Assembly (NCBI GenBank): GCA_036343175.1
Contig: JAZASR010000019.1
Coordinates: 1 to 39,410 of the forward strand
Length of the DNA stretch: 39,410 bases
Reading direction: 5' to 3'
DNA from: JAEEJA01 sp036343175
GTDB lineage: Bacteria; Bacillota; Clostridia; Lachnospirales; Lachnospiraceae
Positions 24,509 to 31,391 of this stretch are shown here, piece after piece. Positions within the stretch are counted from its first letter, which is position 1. Every line of letters starts with the position of its first letter. The translations under genes and the position numbers were made by a program. The notes beneath the pieces were generated by a model that made no database searches, was not told the origin of the DNA, and saw nothing but the letters and a program-made list of their open reading frames with translations.

Positions 24509-25900
24509 TTACAGTTCGCAGGTGCCGACAGTTCTTGGGAACGGAAGGACATCGCGGATGTTTGCCATGCCTGTTATGTACATAACGCATCTCTCGAAAC
24601 CGAGCCCGAAGCCGGCATGGCGGGTAGTTCCATATTTTCTCAAGTCAAGGTAGAAGTCGTAGGTCTCTTCATTCATGCCGAGTTCCTCGATCCTTGCCTT
24701 TAACTTGTCATAATCTTCTTCACGCTGTGAGCCGCCGATGATCTCGCCTATGCCGGGCACAAGGCAGTCCATGGCTGCAACAGTCTTTCCATCAGGATTG
24801 AGCTTCATATAGAAAGCCTTTATCTCCTTCGGATAGTCGGTTACAAATACAGGGCGCTTATAGACCTGTTCGGTCAGGAATCTCTCGTGCTCTGTCTGAA
24901 GGTCTGTGCCCCAGCTTACCTTGTACTTGAATTGATCATTGTGCTTTTCAAGTATCTCAACAGCCTCTGTGTACGTGACACGGCCGAAATCAGATGTACG
25001 TACATGGTTGAGTCTGTCTATTAAGCCCTTGTCCACGAATTTATTGAAGAATTCCATCTCGTCAGGAGCATTGTCAAAAACAAAGTTTATGATGTACTTT
25101 ATCATGTCCTCCGCAAGCTCCATGTCGTCCTCGAGGTCGGCAAATGCTATCTCAGGCTCGATCATCCAGAACTCGGCAGCATGTCTTGTGGTGTTGGAAT
25201 TCTCAGCGCGGAATGTAGGTCCGAATGTGTAGATATTTCTGAAAGCCTGGGCAAATGTCTCGCCATTGAGCTGTCCGGAAACGGTAAGGTTGGTCTCCTT
25301 GCCGAAGAAATCCTGAGAATAATCTATCTTTCCGTCAGGCGTCTTAGGGATGTTTTCGAGGTCGAGTGTAGTTACCTGGAACATCTCGCCTGCGCCCTCT
25401 GCATCAGAGCCCGTGATAAGAGGTGTATGTACATAAATGAAGCCTCTCTCCTGGAAGAATTTGTGGATGGCAAATGCAATCAGAGATCTTACTCTGAATA
25501 CAGCCTGGAAGGTATTGGTACGCGGACGAAGATGAGTCATGGTACGCAGGTACTCCATGGTATGTCTCTTTTTCTGAAGAGGATAATCAGGAGTGGAAGG
25601 ACCTTCTACTGTAACTTCCTCAGCATGTACCTCAAATGGCTGCTTTGCTTCCGGCGTCGCTACGAACCTGCCTTTAACAATTATGGCAGCGCCAACGTTA
25701 AGCTTTCTTATCTCGTCGATGTCCTTGATGCCGGCTTCGTAAACCACCTGCAGTGTTTTAAAGCAGGTTCCGTCGCTTATTACGATAAAACCGATATTCT
25801 TAGAATCCCTGATGGAACGGATCCATCCTCCTACAGTAACATCCTTGTCAAAGTAATTTTCCTTGTGGGTAAATAATTCCCTAACCTCAGTCACATCCAT
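24509..25900 (-). CDS. asnS: Asparaginyl-tRNA synthetase
   Basis: A 463-residue class II synthetase that charges tRNA-Asn. Residues about 1-110 are the OB-fold anticodon-binding domain (VGGWIRSIRDSKNIGFIVISDG). The catalytic core has motif 2-like FRAENSNTTRHAAEFWMIEPE and motif 3 GFGLGFERCVMYITGMANIRD, ending PFPRTVGTCEL. AsnS rather than AspS is indicated by the short length and lack of the bacterial AspS insert. AGGAG lies 7 bases before the ATG at 25900. A good promoter lies 80 bases upstream and no T-box is seen, so it appears not to be amino-acid regulated by riboswitch. Confidence 0.95.
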   Translation of the reverse strand: MDVTEVRELFTHKENYFDKDVTVGGWIRSIRDSKNIGFIVISDGTCFKTLQVVYEAGIKDIDEIRKLNVGAAIIVKGRFVATPEAKQPFEVHAEEVTVEGPSTPDYPLQKKRHTMEYLRTMTHLRPRTNTFQAVFRVRSLIAFAIHKFFQERGFIYVHTPLITGSDAEGAGEMFQVTTLDLENIPKTPDGKIDYSQDFFGKETNLTVSGQLNGETFAQAFRNIYTFGPTFRAENSNTTRHAAEFWMIEPEIAFADLEDDMELAEDMIKYIINFVFDNAPDEMEFFNKFVDKGLIDRLNHVRTSDFGRVTYTEAVEILEKHNDQFKYKVSWGTDLQTEHERFLTEQVYKRPVFVTDYPKEIKAFYMKLNPDGKTVAAMDCLVPGIGEIIGGSQREEDYDKLKARIEELGMNEETYDFYLDLRKYGTTRHAGFGLGFERCVMYITGMANIRDVLPFPRTVGTCEL

Positions 25901-25978
25901 GATGAAACTCCTATCTGTTATTATATCTGTTGTGGGACCAATGGTACATTAAATGTATGTAAAGTCACACAATTATCT

Positions 25979-26007
25979 ATTATAGAGCAAATTTAGTGTC
26001 ATGTAAA
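25979..26007 (-). promoter_or_regulatory. Promoter of asnS
   Basis: On the minus strand: TTTACA (26007-26002), a 17-bp spacer, TATAAT (25984-25979). It gives a leader of about 70 bases. Confidence 0.82.
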
Positions 26008-26129
26008 TAAATTAGTTTGTAAAGTGTATGTAAGAATGCAAAGATAGGTCTGTACTCCTATTTTATTTTTGACAATTCTTTCAAGTCCATATAATATTAG
26101 ATATATGTAAAATTATTATGATAAACAGG

Positions 26130-26164
26130 TTGATTTATTATATTATTGGTGTATACTTGTATAC
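26130..26164 (+). promoter_or_regulatory. Promoter of the citrate synthase gene with GTATAC repeat
   Basis: TTGATT (26130-26135), a 16-bp spacer, TATACT (26152-26157). Two GTATAC palindromes (26151-26156 and 26159-26164), separated by TT, form a 14-bp palindrome over the -10 and start region, a likely operator position. The binding protein is unknown. Confidence 0.6.
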
Positions 26165-26192
26165 AATTCTGTGACTATTGGAGGATGATGAT

Positions 26193-27572
26193 ATGAATGC
26201 AGATCAGCAGATGATGGCACTTTCAGCCACTCTGGAGCCGAAATTTGACGAATTGGTCGAAAACTGCATGAGGTCAGGAACCATAGACCTGAACCTTTAT
26301 CAGGAGTATGACGTAAAGAGGGGACTTCGCGACAGCAACGGAAATGGTGTCCTTACCGGTCTCACTGAGATATCTGATGTTATGGGTTATAAATTCGTAG
26401 ACGGCGTGAAGCTTCCTGATGAAGGTCATCTTTATTATCAGGGCTATGACGTTACAAGGATCGTAGGTCATGACAGTGAGAAGAGATTTTCATTTGAAGA
26501 AGCAACATATCTGCTTCTCTTTGGAAAGCTTCCTACCCGTGAGCAGCTGGTTTCTTTCATTGAAATCCTTGATTCATTAAGAGAGCTTTCCGGACAGTTC
26601 CTGCGTGACGTCATCATGAAGAAGCCTTCTGAGAACCTTATGAACGGACTGATGCGAAGTGTTTTGGCTCTTTATTCATATGATGAGAATCCTGATGAGA
26701 TCTCAGTTCAGAACGTTCTTCGTCAGTCTCTGCAGCTGATCGCGAAGCTGCCTCTTATAGCTGTTTACAATTACCATGCATACCGTCACTTTACATATTC
26801 AGACAGTCTTATCATAAAGAAGCCGGAGCCGGGATATTCAACGGCAGAGAATTTCCTGCAGATGCTTCGTCCTGACGGGAGATTCACACCGCTCGAGGCA
26901 AGAGTACTTGATGCAGCCCTTGTCCTTCATGCAGAGCACGGCGGCGGCAATAACTCAACATTTACAAATCACGTTGTAACTTCATCAGGTACAGATACTT
27001 ATTCTGCAGTCACGGCTTCCATAGCCTCACTTAAGGGTTTCCGCCACGGCGGTGCCAACCTCCGTGTCATGCTTATGTTCGATGATCTCAGAGAGCATGT
27101 AAAGGATCTCAAGGATAAGGATGAGATAAGGAATTACCTTCAGAACGTTCTTGACAAGAAGGCAAATGACCGCTCCGGTCTTATCTATGGCCTCGGTCAT
27201 GCAGTCTATACATATTCAGATCCGAGAGAGAGGGTCCTTAAAAACCTTGCAGGCAAGCTTTCAAAGGAAAAGGGACTTGAGGATGAATTCCAGCTTTATA
27301 ATGATGTTGAGGAGATAGGAGTTGACCTTCTTTCCCAGTCTCATAAGACTCAAAAACCTGTATGCGCAAACGTGGATTTTTATTCAGGTCTGACATATAC
27401 GATGCTTGGTATTCCTCAGGAGCTCTTCACACCACTCTTTGCTCTTGCCCGTATCTCAGGCTGGTCAGCCCACAGACTCGAGGAGCTTGTAAACCGCGGC
27501 AAGATCATACGTCCTGCTTACAAGTATGTGGGACATCACAGAGAGTATGTCGATATAGATGACAGAACGTGA
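26193..27572 (+). CDS. Citrate synthase
   Basis: A 459-residue enzyme condensing acetyl-CoA and oxaloacetate into citrate. The start at 26193 is taken because GGAGG (26180-26184) lies 8 bases upstream; a longer frame opens at a TTG (26178). An N-terminal segment of about 60 residues precedes the core. Catalytic regions are HAEHGGGNNSTF, GLGHAVYTYSDPRE (His) and NVDFYSG (Asp), so the His-His-Asp set is present. RISGWSAHRLEE is the typical C-terminal Arg region. It probably serves glutamate synthesis via a partial citrate cycle, as aconitase and isocitrate dehydrogenase are not in the window. The last 40 bp and stop codon are duplicated just downstream. Confidence 0.95.
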   Translation: MNADQQMMALSATLEPKFDELVENCMRSGTIDLNLYQEYDVKRGLRDSNGNGVLTGLTEISDVMGYKFVDGVKLPDEGHLYYQGYDVTRIVGHDSEKRFSFEEATYLLLFGKLPTREQLVSFIEILDSLRELSGQFLRDVIMKKPSENLMNGLMRSVLALYSYDENPDEISVQNVLRQSLQLIAKLPLIAVYNYHAYRHFTYSDSLIIKKPEPGYSTAENFLQMLRPDGRFTPLEARVLDAALVLHAEHGGGNNSTFTNHVVTSSGTDTYSAVTASIASLKGFRHGGANLRVMLMFDDLREHVKDLKDKDEIRNYLQNVLDKKANDRSGLIYGLGHAVYTYSDPRERVLKNLAGKLSKEKGLEDEFQLYNDVEEIGVDLLSQSHKTQKPVCANVDFYSGLTYTMLGIPQELFTPLFALARISGWSAHRLEELVNRGKIIRPAYKYVGHHREYVDIDDRT

Positions 27573-27624
27573 TCAACGGACATCACAGAGAGTATGTTGA
27601 TATCGATGACAGAACGTGATCATT
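27531..27624 (+). repeat. 47-bp tandem duplication of the citrate synthase 3' end
   Basis: 27531-27577, which holds the final codons and stop of citrate synthase, is repeated at 27578-27624 with about four changes in 47. The second copy is outside the reading frame and non-coding. Confidence 0.95.
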
Positions 27625-27644
27625 ATTTATTGACAGGTACAGAA

Positions 27645-27687
27645 AAGACAGGCAGTGCCATTTAATAGGCTCTGCCTGTCTTTTTTT
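27645..27687 (+). terminator. Rho-independent terminator after citrate synthase
   Basis: AAGACAGGCAGTGCC pairs with GGCTCTGCCTGTCTT (one mismatch) around ATTTAATA and is followed by a T-run. Confidence 0.93.
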
Positions 27688-27711
27688 ACTGCTTTTTGCA
27701 GGCAGATGCGG

Positions 27712-27717
27712 TATAAT
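27712..27717 (+). promoter_or_regulatory. Possible -10 of the HAD-GNAT gene
   Basis: A perfect TATAAT about 100 bases before the start and just after the citrate synthase terminator. No clear -35 sits at 16-18 bp. Confidence 0.4.
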
Positions 27718-27818
27718 GTTTGCAAGTGTGAGGATAACTTGAAGACTATTCCGATATATAAAAAAGATGCATCGGGAATAATTCATTTTTACAGGACTTA
27801 AGAAGGAGGCTGATGCCT

Positions 27819-28889
27819 ATGCCGGAATATATATTATTTGATCTGAATGGATCTGTTGTGAAATTCACAGGAGAAGTAAGAGGAGAATGTGAAGTTACAG
27901 TTGCTGCCGGGGTCCGTGAACTCATGATCCTTTTAAGAAAGAAGGGAATTAAGGTCGGTATCGTATCATTTTTTTCAAATACACTGACTGAAAAGCTTAT
28001 CAGGGACGCTTCTCTTTCAGGAATTCCTGACCTTGTTATTTCTTTTGATAAAGAGATCTTTTCATCTGAGGATGTTTTTGAGATCGTCAAGAGGACCGGT
28101 TCTTCAAAAGAAGGTCTGGTGTTTATAACATCCGATCCTGCTCATGCTGAATGCGCGTCGGATAATCATATCTGCACATTCGGATACGAAGAAGATGCGC
28201 TGAAAGAGGATGAAGAGAAAGCTTCAGGCAAGGCGGATAAAAGCACAGCAGCTGCAGATGGAGGGGCTTCCTCCCGCATAAGCAATGCTGACATAATAAT
28301 CACCTCATATGAAGGCCTGGACGAGGGGATATTTAAAAACGTTCTCAGGAGGCATAATGGCGAACCTGTAATAATAGCTGATACCAGACGCCTCATAATC
28401 CGTGAGATAACCGCTGATGATATAAAAGATCTTTATGATATCTACCGCGACCCTGAAGTCAGCCGCTATATAGAAAACATTGATGATTTTTATGATCGTG
28501 AAGTGGAGAAACAGAAGGCATATATTAAGAACTACTATTCATTCTACGGATATGGCCTCTGGGGAGTGGTTTCGAAGACCTCCGGCAGGATAATAGGCAG
28601 GTGCGGCATAGAAAATCACCGTATAGACGGACGGGATGAGATCATGCTTTCATACCTGCTTGATACCGATCACTGGGGCTATGGCTATGCTCTTGAATGC
28701 TGCAGGGCAGTGCTTAAGTTCGCTGATCTTGAGCTGCACCTTAAAAGGATAGTGGCTGTCATCGACAAGCGGAATGAGCGCTCCATAAATACCGCAAAGA
28801 ACCTGTCTATGACTTTGGAAAAGGAAGTAAATTTCAAGGGCTGTGATTCATACCTTTATGTATGGACGCCTTCTGCGCCTTCTGATTGA
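27819..28889 (+). CDS. Fusion of HAD-like domain and GNAT acetyltransferase
   Basis: A 356-residue two-domain protein. The start at 27819 is chosen over 27813 because GGAGG (27805-27809) is then 9 bases away. Residues 1-170 look like a HAD-type fold: YILFDLNGSVV in place of DxDGT (first Asp kept as Asp8, second replaced by Asn10), GVRELMILLRKKGIKVGIVS (motif II Ser), SFDKEIFSSED and ITSDPAHAE. An acidic/Ala linker spans about 125-150. Residues about 185-356 are a RimJ/RimL-like N-acetyltransferase: RRLIIREITADDIKDLYDIY, GRIIGRCGIENH, HWGYGYALEC (acetyl-CoA loop) and IVAVIDKRNERSINTAKNL. Whether the HAD part is catalytic is doubtful. Substrate unknown. It stands alone between two repeats-rich spacers. 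Confidence 0.8.
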   Translation: MPEYILFDLNGSVVKFTGEVRGECEVTVAAGVRELMILLRKKGIKVGIVSFFSNTLTEKLIRDASLSGIPDLVISFDKEIFSSEDVFEIVKRTGSSKEGLVFITSDPAHAECASDNHICTFGYEEDALKEDEEKASGKADKSTAAADGGASSRISNADIIITSYEGLDEGIFKNVLRRHNGEPVIIADTRRLIIREITADDIKDLYDIYRDPEVSRYIENIDDFYDREVEKQKAYIKNYYSFYGYGLWGVVSKTSGRIIGRCGIENHRIDGRDEIMLSYLLDTDHWGYGYALECCRAVLKFADLELHLKRIVAVIDKRNERSINTAKNLSMTLEKEVNFKGCDSYLYVWTPSAPSD

Positions 28890-28967
28890 AGAAATTTTTC
28901 AGACAATGTTCTGATAATCTTTTCGAACTTTAAGATACGGCCCGGGTTAAGTATGGCTCCTTCTGAT

Positions 28968-28996
28968 TTGAAAATCCGGCTCAAGTGTTGTAAAAT
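28968..28996 (+). promoter_or_regulatory. Promoter of the DUF1015 gene
   Basis: TTGAAA (28968-28973), a 17-bp spacer, TAAAAT (28991-28996), giving a leader of about 70 bases. Confidence 0.75.
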
Positions 28997-29074
28997 TTTA
29001 AAGGTTTTGTGTGTCTTTGCATAGACATGCTTGTAATTAATCAGTTTTATTTTAGAAAGAAAAGAGAAAATATC

Positions 29075-30319
29075 ATGGCAGATATCAGACCATTTAAGGC
29101 TGTAAGGCCTCGTGAGGGCATGTGTGAACACGTTGCGGCCCTTCCTTATGACGTATTCAATGAAAAAGAGGCAAGAGAGGAGATCACTCATGATGAGCAC
29201 TCCTTTTTAAGGATAGACAGGGCAGAGACCCTGCTTCCGGAGGGCACTGATCCTTATTCTGATGAGGTTTATCAGAAGGCGCGTTCCACTTACGAGGAAT
29301 GGAAGAAGGATGGGGTATTCATTCAGGATGACAGTGAATGCTATTATATTTATTCACTGACCATGGACGGCAGACGTCAGACAGGCATTGCTGCTGTTGC
29401 TTCAGTAGATGATTACGAGAATAACGTGATCAAGAAGCACGAGAATACCAGGGCTGACAAGGAGGCCGACAGGATAAGACACGTAGACACCATGAATGCA
29501 CAGACAGGTCCTATATTCCTTGCTTACAGGGACAATGAGACCATCGATAACGTTGTCACAAAGGTCATTCATTCAAGTGAACCGCTCTATGATTTTACTT
29601 CAGAGGATGGCATAAGGCATACAGTTTATAAGATCGATGATACTGATGATATAAAGGTCATTGAAGACGCCTTTAAGTCTATTGATTCCATTTATATTGC
29701 GGATGGTCACCACAGGTGCGCATCAGCAGTAAGAGTAAGTCAGATGCGCCGCAGGGATAATGCGGGATATACGGGAAATGAAGAGTTCAATTATTTCCTG
29801 TCAGTCCTTTTCCCGGATGATGAACTTATGATCATGGATTACAACAGGACTGTCAGGGATCTGAACGGAATGGATCACGGAGAATTCATAGAGAAGATAA
29901 AAGCTGCGGGCTTTACAGTTGAAAAGGCGGCACTTCCTTATGAAAAGCCTGTCCACAAGGGAACATTCGGAATGTACCTGGATAAGACCTGGTATAAACT
30001 TACTGCAGATGACAGTCTTTATGATATGAATGACCCGGTAAAGAGCCTTGATGTATCTGTACTTCAGGATAATATACTCGGACCTGTGCTTGGTATCTGC
30101 GATCCGAGAACCGACGGGCGTATTGACTTTATCGGAGGCATAAGGGGCATGGAGGAGCTTGAAAAAAGAGCTGATACGGACATGAAGGTCTCGTTTGCCT
30201 TATACCCGACTTCGATCCATGAGCTCTTTAATGTTGCTGATCACGGTCTGCTCATGCCGCCAAAGTCGACGTGGTTCGAGCCGAAGCTCAGAAGCGGTAT
30301 CTTCATACACGAAATTTGA
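29075..30319 (+). CDS. DUF1015 family protein
   Basis: A 414-residue soluble protein. The start at 29075 (MADIRPFKAVRP) matches how family members begin; a longer frame from 29009 is not supported. The ribosome site is weak (AAAAGAGAAA). Family signatures: YDVFNEKEAR, HENTRADKEADR, YIADGHHRCASAVR (the GHHR motif is the most conserved), LSVLFPDDEL, LDVSVLQDNIL and FALYPTSIHELF. Biochemical role unknown to me. In many Clostridia it neighbours serine-synthesis genes (serC, serA), but no such genes are here. It is followed by a 28-bp tandem repeat starting at its stop codon. Confidence 0.9.
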   Translation: MADIRPFKAVRPREGMCEHVAALPYDVFNEKEAREEITHDEHSFLRIDRAETLLPEGTDPYSDEVYQKARSTYEEWKKDGVFIQDDSECYYIYSLTMDGRRQTGIAAVASVDDYENNVIKKHENTRADKEADRIRHVDTMNAQTGPIFLAYRDNETIDNVVTKVIHSSEPLYDFTSEDGIRHTVYKIDDTDDIKVIEDAFKSIDSIYIADGHHRCASAVRVSQMRRRDNAGYTGNEEFNYFLSVLFPDDELMIMDYNRTVRDLNGMDHGEFIEKIKAAGFTVEKAALPYEKPVHKGTFGMYLDKTWYKLTADDSLYDMNDPVKSLDVSVLQDNILGPVLGICDPRTDGRIDFIGGIRGMEELEKRADTDMKVSFALYPTSIHELFNVADHGLLMPPKSTWFEPKLRSGIFIHEI

Positions 30320-30440
30320 TATCGTAATTGTCATACATGAGTACTGATATCGCAATTTTCTTATATGAGATCTGATATCGCGATTTTCTTATATGAGATC
30401 TGATATCGCGATTTTCTTATATGAGATCTGATATCTTTAT
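30317..30440 (+). repeat. 28-bp tandem repeat starting at the DUF1015 stop codon
   Basis: TGATATCG occurs at 30317, 30345, 30373, 30401 and (as TGATATCT) 30429, exactly 28 bp apart. The middle copies are nearly identical. The first TGA is the stop codon of the gene before. Units contain GATATCGCGAT and, at each junction, the near-palindrome ATATGAGATCTGATAT. Confidence 0.95.
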
Positions 30441-30484
30441 TGTTTTATTGACAATATTGATCATTAAAGAATAAGGAGTTTACC

Positions 30485-31348
30485 ATGGCTGGATTTTTTG
30501 ATGGTTATGGAAAGCCGATGAGGGTTTTCTCAAAGATAGTTGATGGAGCGATACTTAATATATTGTTTCTGCTCTGCTGCATTCCCGTAATAACCGCAGG
30601 TGTAGGATATTCCGCCCTTTACTATGCGTCTGTTAAGGTATTAAGGCGTGAGAAGGGTTATATGTTCAGGGAATTTATGCGAGGTCTTAAGCAGAATTTT
30701 GCAGTTTCCACCCTGGTATGGCTTATCATACTTGCGGTCGGAGCATTCTCACTCGCCGGTTCCTATGTGGTATATAAGCAGTTTAAGGGCGTTGTGGCCG
30801 CACTTTTCCTTGGCCTTTACTTTACTATCCTTTTCCTGCTGGTAATACTCAGCTGTTATGTATTCCCTGCAATTTCAAGATTCAGCATGGGAGTAAAGTC
30901 CGCTATCATCATGTCATTCCAGATGGCTTTCAGACATATTAAATATACAGTTATATCAGTTCTCCTTTTTGCGGTGTTTGCAGGCGGTATATATATAGGA
31001 CTCATGAGGCTTCCTATAATCCTTTTCTTTATACCGGTCTGTGTATGTCTTTTACAGTCAATGTATATGGAGAACATACTTCACGAATATATGAGATACG
31101 TCCAGGGAGATACTTCACAGGCTGAGGTCTGGTACGACGATGGCCGTCACGATTCAGATGATGATAATGACGGAGATCGTGAGGCTTCTGATGAAAATGC
31201 GGATGAAGACCCTGATAAAGCCGTTCACAATTCCCTTGATGAAGATGACCCTGGAAATGGGGATATTGATAAAGATGATCATGAAAATGAAAGATCCGGT
31301 GAAAAAAGGAGATCAGCCGGTTCTTTCGATAAAGACGATGATGAATGA
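30485..31348 (+). CDS. DUF624 (YesL-like) membrane protein with acidic tail
   Basis: A 287-residue protein. Residues 1-205 are the DUF624 domain with about five hydrophobic segments (NILFLLCCIPVITAGVGYSA, VSTLVWLIILAVGAFSLAGS, VVAALFLGLYFTILFLLVI, VISVLLFAVFAGGIYIGLM, IILFFIPVCVCLLQSMYMEN). The remainder (about 210-287) is a very acidic cytoplasmic tail rich in Asp, Glu and Asn, not typical of the family. YesL is often beside sugar-uptake genes, and the next gene encodes a branching-enzyme homologue. AAGGAG lies 7 bases before the ATG. Function unknown. Confidence 0.85.
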   Translation: MAGFFDGYGKPMRVFSKIVDGAILNILFLLCCIPVITAGVGYSALYYASVKVLRREKGYMFREFMRGLKQNFAVSTLVWLIILAVGAFSLAGSYVVYKQFKGVVAALFLGLYFTILFLLVILSCYVFPAISRFSMGVKSAIIMSFQMAFRHIKYTVISVLLFAVFAGGIYIGLMRLPIILFFIPVCVCLLQSMYMENILHEYMRYVQGDTSQAEVWYDDGRHDSDDDNDGDREASDENADEDPDKAVHNSLDEDDPGNGDIDKDDHENERSGEKRRSAGSFDKDDDE

Positions 31349-31391
31349 GATCACAGATCAGGCAGTTCTTTAATTTGAGGGAGGGTTTACT

